A DNA stretch of 64,000 bases from Plebeiibacterium sediminum (GCF_026013605.1 NZ_JAPDPJ010000021.1:1-64000); one strand, 5' to 3'. Shown: positions 18,739 through 29,178, numbered from the stretch's first letter. The notes: generated by a model not told the origin, from the sequence alone. Translations and numbers: made by a program.

Positions 18739-20844
18739 ATGAAATTTTTACACAATTGCATACGAATAAGTCTGATATCAATACTTTATATTATAAGCAA
18801 TAAAGTCTACTGTCAAACTCAGCAACAGCTAGACTCTCTTAGGGAATTTACAGCATCAATTGCTGACCCCCAGTTGCAAGTTGACAACCTCAATAAGCTA
18901 GCCTATTGGTATGGAGGTAACAATCTCGACAGTTCTCAATATTATAGTTCAAAGGCCGCAGAAAAAGCTATAAACATTAATTATAGAAACGGGCAAGCTC
19001 TTGCCTACAATTACAAAGCCAGAGCATACATTGAACAGGGGAAGTTCAAAGAATCAATTGAGTATTTTGATAAAGCAACAGATATCTACTCTGCACTGCA
19101 AGATACAGCAATGTTGTTAGATTGCTACAAGGGAATGAGTTATGTTTATTCATTCAGCTCCAACCAAATCCAAAGTCTAAATTTAAGTCTCAGAGCCTTA
19201 AAAATTGCACAAAATTTTAATGACACCTTAAGTCTTGCAACTGTATACAATAACATTGGTGTTATATACAAAAAGTTAAATGATTTTGATTTGGCACTAT
19301 TTTACTTTCAGAAATCTTTAAATTACGATAAATTAAGCTCCACTACAAGTTCAAGAGAAATAGCAGTTTCATACTCAAACATTGGTTTATTAAAAGTAAG
19401 AAACGGTAAAAGTAATGAAGCCCGTAATGATTACGATGAACTGTTCAAACTTCTGCCTAAATTAAACAGTAATTATTTAAAAGCTCATTTCTATTTATCC
19501 ATTTCAGAATATTACAATTCATTAAACGCTATTGATTCCTCTAAATATTATATTGACCTCACAGCAGAATTAAGTAAGCAACTTAACATTCCTCAAATTC
19601 AGAGTAAACTATATAAACGAAAGGGGGAACTATATTTTGGACTTAAAGAATATGATAAGGCCATTCAATTTATAGATTCCTGTATTGAGATTTCTGAAAA
19701 AGCTGATATTCTAAATCATCTTCCTGAGGTTTTTCAACTTAAAGCTAAAGCGCTTGCTACTCAAAAAAAGTATAAAGCAGCCTATGTTGCATCTCAGGAA
19801 TCAACGAATCCCAAATATCTATATAAAGCACAAAAAGTAGCTAGCTTATTGGGTGAATTTGAAAAGGAAGAAAAAACAAAAGATGAGTTAGAAAGATTAT
19901 ATCTTAAGCAAGCATTAGAAAACAAGCAATCTGAACTTGAAAAGACTACCATGCGGTCCAAAATATGGTTTGCCATAGGAACCATAGGAATTCTTTCGAT
20001 ATGTGTTATCACAATTATATTTTTTCTAATCAGATTAAGAAAGAAAAACAACGAACTTCACTCTCAGCATCAACTTATTAATAATCAAAAGGAACAACTC
20101 GAAAACAACATTGAATTAATAAACTTAAAAACAGAATCTCTCCATAAACTAAATGCTACCAAGGATAAGTTTTTTTCTATTATTGCACACGATTTAAGAA
20201 GCCCTTTTACTGCTATTATTGGATTATGTAATGATTTAGCCCTATCCTATTATGATTATAATGATGAAGAAAGAATCAAGCATATTAAATTAATTGAAGA
20301 ATCTTCCGAATCTACATTTAATTTGCTTGAGAACCTCTTGTATTGGGCAAACTCTCAGCAAGATTTTATTAAAATTCAAAAAAAAGATTGCTTACTCCAT
20401 GAAATAATGAATGACAGTATCTCGGCCTATTTGGGAACTGCTCAGATAAAAAACATTCAGGTTGAAAATAACATTAACAAGAACGAAAAAATCTATGTTG
20501 ATGTTCCTACAATTAAAATAGTCTTTACTAATATTTTTAACAATGCCATAAAGTTCACCCATAAAGGAGGTTTAATCAATATATCATGTTGCAGAGAAGA
20601 AAATAAAGTGGTGATCTGCATAAATGACAATGGTATTGGCATGAATAAAGAGGTTATGGACTCATTATTTAAAATAGAAAAAGATGTTCACAGAAATGGC
20701 ACTGAACAAGAAAAGGGAACTGGATTAGGATTGATATTATGTAAAGAGTTTATTGATAAAAATAATGGTAACATATGGGTTGAAAGTGAAGAATCCTTAG
20801 GAAGTAGTTTTTTCATTTCTTTACCAGTATCTGCTAATAACTAA
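18739..20844 (+). CDS. TPR-containing sensor histidine kinase
   Basis: A 701-aa kinase with a signal peptide (about 1-25), a periplasmic array of TPR repeats (about 35-390, for example QALAYNYKARAYIEQGKFKESIEYFDKA) and one membrane segment (about 412-434). A coiled coil, HisKA with H484 (IAHDLRSPF) and HATPase (GIGMNKEVM, GTGLGLIL) complete it. It may monitor peptides or envelope state through the TPR part. No response regulator lies beside it. Its closeness to the SulP gene suggests, but does not prove, a joint function. Confidence 0.92.
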   Translation: MKFLHNCIRISLISILYIISNKVYCQTQQQLDSLREFTASIADPQLQVDNLNKLAYWYGGNNLDSSQYYSSKAAEKAININYRNGQALAYNYKARAYIEQGKFKESIEYFDKATDIYSALQDTAMLLDCYKGMSYVYSFSSNQIQSLNLSLRALKIAQNFNDTLSLATVYNNIGVIYKKLNDFDLALFYFQKSLNYDKLSSTTSSREIAVSYSNIGLLKVRNGKSNEARNDYDELFKLLPKLNSNYLKAHFYLSISEYYNSLNAIDSSKYYIDLTAELSKQLNIPQIQSKLYKRKGELYFGLKEYDKAIQFIDSCIEISEKADILNHLPEVFQLKAKALATQKKYKAAYVASQESTNPKYLYKAQKVASLLGEFEKEEKTKDELERLYLKQALENKQSELEKTTMRSKIWFAIGTIGILSICVITIIFFLIRLRKKNNELHSQHQLINNQKEQLENNIELINLKTESLHKLNATKDKFFSIIAHDLRSPFTAIIGLCNDLALSYYDYNDEERIKHIKLIEESSESTFNLLENLLYWANSQQDFIKIQKKDCLLHEIMNDSISAYLGTAQIKNIQVENNINKNEKIYVDVPTIKIVFTNIFNNAIKFTHKGGLINISCCREENKVVICINDNGIGMNKEVMDSLFKIEKDVHRNGTEQEKGTGLGLILCKEFIDKNNGNIWVESEESLGSSFFISLPVSANN

Positions 20845-20990
20845 TTACAACGGTTTGTTTCATTCCTGCTGAGCCTTTATTTTATGCTTTTCTAAAGCTT
20901 ATTTATATTTTTTTTAAGCAATCCAACCTTGATATTTTACCGTATTAATTGAATTTTTGATACTTTTACGGCTTAATTTTAAAAATAACC

Positions 20991-21545
20991 ATGTCGCAAA
21001 AAACAGATCAGCAATTTGAGCATGTAATAGCTATATGCAAAGATATTTTCGAAAAAAAAATGAAGGATTATGGAACTGCATGGCGCATTCTAAGACCTTC
21101 ATCAATGACTGATCAGATATTTATTAAAGCACAACGAATTAGAAGTATAGAAACTAAAGGTGTTTCAAAAGTTGATGAAGATATCAGATCCGAATTTATA
21201 GGAATTATTAACTACGCTTCTATGGCAATTATCCAATTGGAATTGGGTCCTTCTGATCAGCCTGAAATGAATAATGAAAAAGCATTAGAATTATATTTAA
21301 AGAACATATACAATGCTAAAGATCTGATGCTTAATAAAAATCATGATTATGATGAAGCCTGGAGAAGTATGAGAATTAGTTCATTTACTGATCTGATATT
21401 AATGAAACTTCACAGAACAAAACAAATTGAAAATAATCAAGGTAAAACAATCATTTCGGAAGGCATTGATGCAAATTATCTCGACATGATCAATTATGCA
21501 ATTTTTGCTATGATTCATTTGGATTTTCCTGAAAATGAAAACTAA
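20991..21545 (+). CDS. DUF1599 protein with internal duplication
   Basis: A 184-aa protein built from two copies of the same about 75-residue module (about 8-85 and 100-178). Both carry a D-Y-x-x-A-W-R segment (DYGTAWRILRPSSMTDQ, DYDEAWRSMRISSFTDL), a K-x-x-R-x-x-x-I-E segment and an INYA helix. This is DUF1599, also called nucleotide-modification-associated domain 1. A nucleotide-related activity has been proposed from phage contexts, but none is proven. The stop codon lies eight bases before the BT_3928-like gene. This order ahead of tpiA is conserved in Bacteroidales, as far as I recall. Confidence 0.85.
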   Translation: MSQKTDQQFEHVIAICKDIFEKKMKDYGTAWRILRPSSMTDQIFIKAQRIRSIETKGVSKVDEDIRSEFIGIINYASMAIIQLELGPSDQPEMNNEKALELYLKNIYNAKDLMLNKNHDYDEAWRSMRISSFTDLILMKLHRTKQIENNQGKTIISEGIDANYLDMINYAIFAMIHLDFPENEN

Positions 21546-21553
21546 AGTATTAC

Positions 21554-22786
21554 ATGACTAAACTATTTTATTATTTAAGTAGATTAATTGTAGGATTAAC
21601 ATTTATTTTTTCTGGTTTTGTTAAAGCTGTTGATCCTGTAGGAAGTGCAATTAAATTTGGAGACTACCTAAGCTCTTTTCATTTGAGCGATTTTTCCTTT
21701 ATTGTAATTCCATTATCATTTATTGTTTCAGCACTTGAGTTTTTAACCGGTATTCATATATTACTGGGCATTAGAATTAAAACTTCGTCTATTATTGCGA
21801 TGCTTTTTATGGTAATATTTGTTCCTCTTACACTTGGAATTGCAATTGCCAACCCTGTAACTGATTGTGGATGTTTTGGTGATGCTGTTAAACTAACAAA
21901 CTGGGAAACCTTTGCTAAAAATATAGTACTTTTAATTCCTACTTTATTTTTATTTATCAATCGAAAGAAATTCGTTAATACCATAAGTATTCTCAATAAA
22001 CTTACTTTTTCTTTTGCAAGTACAGCCATCATACTAAGTGTTTCTTTTTACTCATATTACCATTTGCCAATTATAGATTTTCGACCTTATAAAATTGGTA
22101 ACAACATCACCGAAGGAATGATTATTCCGGAAGGTGCTGCTCAGCCGGAATATGAAACCAGCTTTATTATGGAAAAAGATGGTGTTCAAAAAACATTTGA
22201 AGCTTCTAATTATCCATACAATGATTCAACATGGATATTTATTGATAGTGAAACAAAAGTAATCAGTAAGGGATATGAGCCACCTATTCATGACTTTGTG
22301 TTAACAAATGATGAAGGTGAAGATATTACTAAGGTACTTCTTGAAAAAAGTACACCTACTTTATTGGTTATTTCTCCTCAAATCAATAAAGGAACATGGG
22401 GTGCGAATATCGATAGCTTAAAAAGTTTAAATAAAGCATTATTTCAAAAGGGATTTGACACTTTTTTTGTAACTGCATCTACTTCTGAAGATATCACAAA
22501 CTTTGAGTTTAGTACTGAAGCTGGTTTTAACTACTTAACAGCTGACGAGACCATGTTAAAAACAATGATCAGGTCAAACCCTGGTCTGGTATTAATTCAG
22601 GATGGAAATGTAATTGGTAAATGGCATTACAAAGATATTCCTAATGCCAAACAGTTTGCCAACCCAACTTCTTTTGCATTGAAGCAATTAAAGGATAAGA
22701 ATGAAAAAAATGTCATTTACATCATCATACTACTGAGTATATTAATGTCATTTTTAATACTTTATAAAAAAAATAATTCAATATAG
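21554..22786 (+). CDS. BT_3928-family membrane protein (DoxX/MauE-like, thioredoxin-like tail)
   Basis: A 410-aa protein. The first about 150 residues hold four membrane segments of DoxX/MauE type (FSGFVKAVDPVGSAIKFGDY, then a Cys pair in DCGCFGD). An extracytoplasmic domain follows (about 175-380) with a thioredoxin-like pattern but without a CXXC, and then a final membrane helix (about 388-405). MauE-type proteins are linked to disulfide chemistry, and DCGCFG is typical of them. The gene lies between the DUF1599 gene and tpiA, 24 bases before the latter. A redox role is inferred. Confidence 0.8.
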   Translation: MTKLFYYLSRLIVGLTFIFSGFVKAVDPVGSAIKFGDYLSSFHLSDFSFIVIPLSFIVSALEFLTGIHILLGIRIKTSSIIAMLFMVIFVPLTLGIAIANPVTDCGCFGDAVKLTNWETFAKNIVLLIPTLFLFINRKKFVNTISILNKLTFSFASTAIILSVSFYSYYHLPIIDFRPYKIGNNITEGMIIPEGAAQPEYETSFIMEKDGVQKTFEASNYPYNDSTWIFIDSETKVISKGYEPPIHDFVLTNDEGEDITKVLLEKSTPTLLVISPQINKGTWGANIDSLKSLNKALFQKGFDTFFVTASTSEDITNFEFSTEAGFNYLTADETMLKTMIRSNPGLVLIQDGNVIGKWHYKDIPNAKQFANPTSFALKQLKDKNEKNVIYIIILLSILMSFLILYKKNNSI

Positions 22787-22810
22787 TTTTAATTACAAAC
22801 ATTTATTACG

Positions 22811-23566
22811 ATGAGACAAAACATTGTTGCCGGAAACTGGAAAATGAACAAAACTCTTCAAGAAGGAGTTGAGTTAGCATCAGAATTAAACAGCATTCTT
22901 GCTGGAAAAACACCTAACTGTAAAGTTGTTATTGGTGTTCCAGCTACTCACATTACTGAAGTAGTAAAAACTGTTGATGCTAGTAAAATTGCAGTTTCTG
23001 CACAAAACTGTGCTGACAAAGAATCAGGAGCTTACACAGGTGAAACTTCTGCTGCTATGGTAAAATCTACAGGAGCTGAGTGTGTTATCTTAGGTCACTC
23101 TGAAAGAAGAGAGTACTATGGAGAAACAAACGAAATCCTTAAAGAAAAAACTAACTTAGCATTAGCTAATGGTTTAACTCCAATTTTCTGTATTGGTGAA
23201 GTATTAGAAGAAAGAGAAGCTAACAAGCAAAATGAAGTTGTAAAAACTCAAATCGAAGAAGCTCTTTTCCACTTATCAGCTGAAGAGTTTGGTAAAATCG
23301 TTCTTGCTTACGAACCTGTATGGGCTATCGGAACAGGAAAAGTTGCTACACCAGAGCAAGCTCAAGAAATTCATGCTTATATCCGTTCAGTAGTTGCTGA
23401 CAAATTTGGTGCTGAAGTTGCTGACAACTGTTCTATTCTTTACGGTGGAAGCTGTAAGCCTAGTAACGCAAAAGAATTATTTGCTAATCCAGATGTTGAT
23501 GGTGGTCTTATTGGAGGTGCTTCATTAAATGCTGAAGATTTTGTAGGAATTATCGATGCATTTTAA
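22811..23566 (+). CDS. tpiA: Triosephosphate isomerase
   Basis: This 251-aa glycolytic enzyme interconverts dihydroxyacetone phosphate and glyceraldehyde 3-phosphate. Catalytic residues are visible: Asn and Lys in AGNWKMNK, His in LGHSERR and Glu in [11 protein letters not shown]. The phosphate-binding loops YGGS and GGLIGGAS are also present. Length is normal. It ends in a clean terminator, so it is probably the last gene of the DUF1599/BT_3928 unit. Confidence 0.98.
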   Translation: MRQNIVAGNWKMNKTLQEGVELASELNSILAGKTPNCKVVIGVPATHITEVVKTVDASKIAVSAQNCADKESGAYTGETSAAMVKSTGAECVILGHSERREYYGETNEILKEKTNLALANGLTPIFCIGEVLEEREANKQNEVVKTQIEEALFHLSAEEFGKIVLAYEPVWAIGTGKVATPEQAQEIHAYIRSVVADKFGAEVADNCSILYGGSCKPSNAKELFANPDVDGGLIGGASLNAEDFVGIIDAF

Positions 23567-23590
23567 TCGATAACCACAAATAAATAATAG

Positions 23591-23617
23591 AAAAGCCGTC
23601 ATTGCCGACGGCTTTTT
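23591..23617 (+). terminator. Terminator of tpiA
   Basis: AAAAGCCGTC (23591-23600) pairs with GACGGCTTTT (23607-23616) around a 6-base loop. A run of seven T follows. Confidence 0.92.
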
Positions 23618-23635
23618 TTATGCTGAACTAATTGT

Positions 23636-23643
23636 TAATTTTG
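23636..23643 (+). promoter_or_regulatory. -7 box before prmA
   Basis: TAATTTTG is a perfect TAnnTTTG match, 27 bases before the start codon. The T-run of the preceding terminator sits about 19 bases upstream, where a -33 element would lie. Confidence 0.45.
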
Positions 23644-23669
23644 TCCGAATAAATAAAATATAATCTCAA

Positions 23670-24512
23670 ATGCAATACACAAAAGTCTCTTTCACCATTA
23701 GTCCGATAAATGATTTTATCAGAGATATATTAACTGCTGAACTAGCGGAATTTGAATACGATAGTTTTGAAGAAACTCAAGAAGGCATCAATGCCTATAT
23801 TCCAACAGCCAGTTTTTCAACTGATGATATAAACAGTCTACAAATATTACAAAATAAAGATTATACAATTAGCTATACTCATGAAGAAATGCCGGATCAA
23901 AACTGGAATGAAACCTGGGAAAAACATTTCTTTAACCCTATAATAATTGATGACAGATGTATTGTTCGTAGTCCTTTTCACCAGGAAATCCCCAAAACTG
24001 ATTATGACATTTTAATTGAGCCTAAAATGGCTTTTGGAACCGGACATCATGAAACTACCGGATTAATGATAAAACATATTTTAGATGCTGATTTTTCAGG
24101 TAAAACAGTATTAGATATGGGATGCGGAACCGGAATTTTAGGTATTCTGTGTGCTATGAAAGATGCCTCTAAAGTAATCGGAATTGACATTGAAGATTGG
24201 GCCTACAATAATGCCAATGAAAACATTAAACTTAACAACATCAATCAGATGGAAGTATTTTGTGGTGATGCTTCTCTGCTTGGAAATGAAACTTATGATG
24301 TAATTCTGGCAAACATTAACAGAAATATTTTACTGGCTGATATTGAAAAATACGTAAGCGTTTTAAACAACAATGGATCATTGTATTTAAGTGGATTTTA
24401 TAGTTCTGATATTGACGTTATTGATGCTAAATGTACTCAGTTTAATTTAAAGAAAATTTCAGTTAAGGAGGATAACAATTGGGTAGCGATTGCGTATACG
24501 CATTCAAAATAA
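23670..24512 (+). CDS. prmA: Ribosomal protein L11 methyltransferase
   Basis: A 280-aa SAM-dependent methyltransferase that modifies ribosomal protein L11. It has a small N-terminal substrate domain (about 1-95), a linker with MAFGTGHHETT, the SAM-binding motif VLDMGCGTGILGI (about residues 147-159) and the NxN-type motif LANINRNIL. Length is normal. The next gene, a large exported protein, starts six bases after the stop codon, so the two probably form one transcript. Confidence 0.95.
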   Translation: MQYTKVSFTISPINDFIRDILTAELAEFEYDSFEETQEGINAYIPTASFSTDDINSLQILQNKDYTISYTHEEMPDQNWNETWEKHFFNPIIIDDRCIVRSPFHQEIPKTDYDILIEPKMAFGTGHHETTGLMIKHILDADFSGKTVLDMGCGTGILGILCAMKDASKVIGIDIEDWAYNNANENIKLNNINQMEVFCGDASLLGNETYDVILANINRNILLADIEKYVSVLNNNGSLYLSGFYSSDIDVIDAKCTQFNLKKISVKEDNNWVAIAYTHSK

Positions 24513-24518
24513 TAACCT

Positions 24519-27500
24519 ATGAGAATATTTTTACTATTATTTTTTTTTACAAGTTTCTTAATTTCAGGATATTCACAAAATACTCAGAAGTTATTTAGTG
24601 ATAATCCTGAGGAGTTTATTCCTACGATAGAAGAAATGTTTAAATCTATCGCGGATAAAAAATATACAAAAGAATATATTGAAGAGTTGACCGTTTTCTG
24701 GACTAATCCTGATTTAAGCAGTGAACTTAAACTGGTCATTATCGATAACTGTAATGAACTGGCAATAAAAAGAGCCAGACCAGTTCCTGATTATGTTACC
24801 TATTTATCTACTGTGCGTGAATTTGTTTCATCAGATATTTCTGAAAACAGCTTTAATGCCTGGAATAATGCAATAACTGATTTGATTAAGAAAAAAAGGT
24901 ACCCATTAAGAAAAATTAATCAACTTCTTAATACAACTAGTCAGTTACTTAGCGAAAATACCATATATTCTACTCCTTCTACAAAATGGAATTCAAGTAA
25001 CAGCAACTGGGAATTAAGTTATAACGAAGACTTAATTGGCTCATTTACAGATTTAAATTTAACTTGTTTTTCTAAAAATGATAGTATTAAAATATTCGAT
25101 ACTTCAGGAACTTTTAATTACACTACCAATATATGGCAAGGTGATAAAGGAAAAGTAACCTGGGAAAGGGCTGGTTTTTCAGCTGATACACTTTATGCCA
25201 CTTTTGGTAAATATACCATACCTTTTAAAGATGCCATGTTTGAAATAGATACAGTAAAATTTTATAACTATATCTATTTTGATCATGCTTTAACCGGGAC
25301 ATTAAAGCATAAGGTTATGAATATTAACACTCCGGAAGCAGCCTCCTACCCTCAGTTTTTATCTACAGAAGAACGTTTTAATTTAAATAACATTCATCCA
25401 AACATTAATTATGAAGGAGGGTTTGCACAAAACGGAGCTAAATTTCTTGGTGCAGGAACGTATGAAAATCCTGCTACCATTACTATTTTTCGTCACGATA
25501 CACTCTTTATTACTGCAAAATCTCTGTACTTTGCACTACGTAAAGATCAGATATTAAGTACAGATACTGAAATTAAAATACAACTGGACACAGGATACAT
25601 ATATCACCCTGGTCTTACTTTTAAACTGATGGCTGATATTAATGAACTTCACTTGATCAGAGATGGCGAAGGTTTGGCCATTAGTCCATACTTTAACACA
25701 TTCCATAACGTGAGTATGGATATTGAGCTATTAAGCTGGAATCTGGATGAAGATGTGATCAACCTAAAAATGGTATCCGGAGCTGCAGAAAACCACGGTT
25801 CCTTTGAATCATTAAGTTATTTTAGGGAAAGTTTTTATAACCAACTACAAGGGATGGACGCCATGCATCCTTTACAAGGACTTAAAAACTGTTCAAAGAT
25901 GTTTAAAGGGAAACCATTTACAGCATATGATTATGCGCAAATGATGGGTTTGCCTGAAGCTCAGGTTCGTCAACAAATCATACAACTTTCTTTTTACGGA
26001 TTTATAGGTTATAATGTAAATACCGATGAAATTGAAATAAGACAAAGACTCGATGACTACCTCCTGTTCCGATTAGGGAAAAAAGATTATGATGTAATTC
26101 GTTTTGCTTCAAATACACCGGGACGGGTTGAAAACGCCCATATCGATTTACTTAATTATGATTTAAATATAAATGGTGTTAAATCTATTTCCATATCCGA
26201 TAATCAAAATGTTGTATTCTTTCCTAAAGATGAAAAAATCTTACTTAAGAGAAACCGAAACTTTATTTTTGACGGAACAATCAATGCAGGGATGTTAAAT
26301 CTGTACGGAGCTGGTTTTAAATTCAATTACGATGATTTCCAGATCGATATGACCAACATTGACTCCTTGAGAATGCAAGTTCAGACTGGTGAATTAGATT
26401 ACTTTGGTCACCCCAAGCTAACATACGTACAAAATGCTATTGAAAAACTTTCAGGAACCTTACGAATTGACAAACCAGATAATAAATCAGGAAAAGATTA
26501 CTATAGCGAATTTCCAATTCTTCACAGTACTTCAGAATCATATGTTTACTACGATAAACCTGAAATACAAAATGGAATTTATGATCGGGAAAAATTTTAT
26601 TTCAGGTTAGATACTTTTTCAATGGATAGTATTAGTGAATTAGCTCGTAAGAACTTTGACTTTACTGGTACATTTGTTTCAAACATCTTCCCTACTTTTA
26701 ATGAAAATCTTACTGTTCAAAAAGATTTTTCTCTTGGGTTTAACAGGGAAACACCTCCCGACGGCTATGATATTTACGATCACAGAGCTAAATATATTGC
26801 TAATATAGATTTAAGTAATAAGGGTTTACGGGGTAATGGTACATTGCAATACTTAGCATCAACTTCAAAGTCTGAAAACTTTTTGTTCCTACCTGAAGAA
26901 ACAAAAGGTCAGGCCTACGACTTTACCATTGCCAAGCATGAGGATGGCATTGAATATCCTGATGTTTCAGGAAAATTTTCTTCTGTAACATACCTCCCAT
27001 ATAAGGATAAATTAGAATCAAAGAGTCAGGAGGAAAGTTTTACCATGTTTAATAACGAAGCTTCACTTGAAGGTACTATTACTGTAGGAATAGGTGGTGC
27101 CACAGGTAAAGGTACATTCTATATGGAAAAAGCAAATATTGTATCGCCTGCAATGACTTTTGGCGGCCATACTATGTTAGCAGATTCATCTGACTTTAAT
27201 CTTGTAAGTGGCGATATGGGTGATGTATCGTTTAATACAACAAACTTAATTTCAAATATTGATTTTGAGACTCGCAAAGGTAATTTCGTATCAAAATCAG
27301 GAGGAAGTTTGGTTAATTTCACAGACAACAGATATGTATCATATATCAGTGAATTTTCATGGGATATGGACATAAACAACATTTATATGGGTGCAAGTGG
27401 TTCAGAAGGTAACCGATTTGTTTCCACACACAGACGTCAGGATTCACTAGACTTTAGAGCACCTTTAGCCAGGTACGATGTTGAGAAAAAAGTAATTTAT

Positions 27501-29054
27501 GCTGAGGAAGTTAAGAATATCAACGTTGCCGATGCTGATATCCAGTTAAATGATGGCCGCATTACAATTTATGAAGATGCAGAGATGGCTCCTATTGATA
27601 GTGCTACCATTTTATTATCAGATTCAACATGTTCTCATACGATTTATAATTCGCATTTAAATATCGCAGGTAAGTTTGAGTATACCGGATATGGGGAATA
27701 TGATTTTATAAATGGTAATGGTAAAAAGTTTACCATACAAATGAGTGAAATAAAACTAGATGAAAATAAAAGTACAACTGCTTCAGGTACCATAGTTGAA
27801 ACGGAACTGTTTACTTTTGATAAAAACTTTACATTTAAAGGAAAATCGACTTTAAATGCAAAGCAACCACACTTAACATTTGATGGAGGTGCACAAATGC
27901 TTCATCAATGTAATGGAGGACCACAAACATTTGTTTATTTCAATTCAGTGATTGATCCATCAAATGTGTTAATTCCTATTGGAGAAGAACCGGTTAATTA
28001 CGAAAGAGAAAATATATACAGAGATTTCTTTATAACTAAAGATTCAGCTCATGTTTATTCTTCTTTCCTTCAATCCCGCAAGGATTACAGTGATATTCCG
28101 ATTATTTCAGCCAATGGATACCTGCATTTTAACAGCACTGACAATGCTTTTGAAATTGCTCCAATGCATAAAATAAATAATCAGGATACCACAGGTATTG
28201 TTTTCCAATATTCAAACTCCAGATGCGATATCAAAGCAGAAGGACCATTGGACTTTGGAATTGATTTAGGAGCGTTTAAATACAAAAATGTTGGAACAAT
28301 TATAGATGATCCTAAAAAAGAAAAAATAAGCATTACAACCCTGATGGGTATCGATTTCTTTTTTGATGAATCGATCACAAACATGATGGTAACTGCTATT
28401 TTAGCGTCAAAAGCTCCTGAAAGTAAACTTAGTGATGCTACTTTACAAAAAAGAATGGCTGAATGGGTTGGAACTAAGGAGGCTAAATCTATTATTGCAA
28501 AAAAGAAAGCATCTAAACAAATTGAAAATCTAAATCCTGAAGTAAACCAAATGTTTACTTTTGGAAATTTAGATTTTACTTTTGATGGTCCGGGACATGC
28601 ATATGTAGCTGATGGAGAGGCAGATTTAACCTTCATTAAAAACTATGTGATCAACAAAAAAGTTGATGTAACTACTGAACTTGTAAAAAAGAGAAGTGGA
28701 AATATAATTGATATCATTATAAAATTTGATGATGATACCTGGTTCTATTTCTCACACAGAGGAGAAATGATGCAAACATTATCATCAAGTCCGGAATATA
28801 ATGAAGCTGTAAAAACATTAGATGAAGACAAACGAAAAGTTAAGGGTGGCTTAGGTGAAAAATCATTTACATATATATTAGCTCCTGCTAGTAAGTTAAA
28901 TCGCTTTTCAAAAAAATTCGGTTATGCACCAATTAAATCAAGTGTAAGTGCTGCCGGTCAAAAATTAATAAAAGGAAATGTCGATGAAAATTCTGAAGAT
29001 AACAATTCTGAAGAGGAAGATGTTTCTGAAGAAGAACAAACTGAACAACAATAA
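24519..29054 (+). CDS. Very large exported protein of unknown function (1511 aa)
   Basis: A 1511-aa protein with a cleavable signal peptide (about 1-20, ending GYS-QNT). A helical N-terminal part (about 25-150) precedes more than 1000 residues of beta-rich sequence. That stretch has recurring motifs such as FDGTINAGMLNLYGAGF, GTITVGIGGATGKGTFYMEKA and DADIQLNDGRITIYEDA, which resemble the stacked strands of LptA/OstA-, AsmA- or TamB-like grooves. A short helical insert (about 470-525, AYDYAQMMGLPEAQVRQQI) looks like a small folded domain. The C-terminus is strongly acidic (about 1485-1511). No membrane anchor, lipobox or T9SS tail is seen. I do not know a named family. Confidence 0.85.
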   Translation: MRIFLLLFFFTSFLISGYSQNTQKLFSDNPEEFIPTIEEMFKSIADKKYTKEYIEELTVFWTNPDLSSELKLVIIDNCNELAIKRARPVPDYVTYLSTVREFVSSDISENSFNAWNNAITDLIKKKRYPLRKINQLLNTTSQLLSENTIYSTPSTKWNSSNSNWELSYNEDLIGSFTDLNLTCFSKNDSIKIFDTSGTFNYTTNIWQGDKGKVTWERAGFSADTLYATFGKYTIPFKDAMFEIDTVKFYNYIYFDHALTGTLKHKVMNINTPEAASYPQFLSTEERFNLNNIHPNINYEGGFAQNGAKFLGAGTYENPATITIFRHDTLFITAKSLYFALRKDQILSTDTEIKIQLDTGYIYHPGLTFKLMADINELHLIRDGEGLAISPYFNTFHNVSMDIELLSWNLDEDVINLKMVSGAAENHGSFESLSYFRESFYNQLQGMDAMHPLQGLKNCSKMFKGKPFTAYDYAQMMGLPEAQVRQQIIQLSFYGFIGYNVNTDEIEIRQRLDDYLLFRLGKKDYDVIRFASNTPGRVENAHIDLLNYDLNINGVKSISISDNQNVVFFPKDEKILLKRNRNFIFDGTINAGMLNLYGAGFKFNYDDFQIDMTNIDSLRMQVQTGELDYFGHPKLTYVQNAIEKLSGTLRIDKPDNKSGKDYYSEFPILHSTSESYVYYDKPEIQNGIYDREKFYFRLDTFSMDSISELARKNFDFTGTFVSNIFPTFNENLTVQKDFSLGFNRETPPDGYDIYDHRAKYIANIDLSNKGLRGNGTLQYLASTSKSENFLFLPEETKGQAYDFTIAKHEDGIEYPDVSGKFSSVTYLPYKDKLESKSQEESFTMFNNEASLEGTITVGIGGATGKGTFYMEKANIVSPAMTFGGHTMLADSSDFNLVSGDMGDVSFNTTNLISNIDFETRKGNFVSKSGGSLVNFTDNRYVSYISEFSWDMDINNIYMGASGSEGNRFVSTHRRQDSLDFRAPLARYDVEKKVIYAEEVKNINVADADIQLNDGRITIYEDAEMAPIDSATILLSDSTCSHTIYNSHLNIAGKFEYTGYGEYDFINGNGKKFTIQMSEIKLDENKSTTASGTIVETELFTFDKNFTFKGKSTLNAKQPHLTFDGGAQMLHQCNGGPQTFVYFNSVIDPSNVLIPIGEEPVNYERENIYRDFFITKDSAHVYSSFLQSRKDYSDIPIISANGYLHFNSTDNAFEIAPMHKINNQDTTGIVFQYSNSRCDIKAEGPLDFGIDLGAFKYKNVGTIIDDPKKEKISITTLMGIDFFFDESITNMMVTAILASKAPESKLSDATLQKRMAEWVGTKEAKSIIAKKKASKQIENLNPEVNQMFTFGNLDFTFDGPGHAYVADGEADLTFIKNYVINKKVDVTTELVKKRSGNIIDIIIKFDDDTWFYFSHRGEMMQTLSSSPEYNEAVKTLDEDKRKVKGGLGEKSFTYILAPASKLNRFSKKFGYAPIKSSVSAAGQKLIKGNVDENSEDNNSEEEDVSEEEQTEQQ

Positions 29055-29060
29055 AATAAA

Positions 29061-29100
29061 ATGAGTGATTCTTTTAATAATTTAATTTAGAATCACTCAT
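29061..29100 (+). terminator. Terminator of the prmA/1511-aa unit
   Basis: ATGAGTGATTCT (29061-29072) pairs perfectly with AGAATCACTCAT (29089-29100). The sequence behind is T-rich but not a pure T-run. Confidence 0.7.
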
Positions 29101-29178
29101 TTACTTTGTTAAGTCTCGAAAATTTTCCGAAACAACTCTTTTTAGCTACTTTTACATGCACACAACTCAAATAGAAAT

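Noticed and set aside
28181-28636. 151-codon open frame antisense to the 1511-aa gene
   Set aside because: It is embedded in a long coherent frame with a signal peptide and beta repeats; the antisense product has no features.
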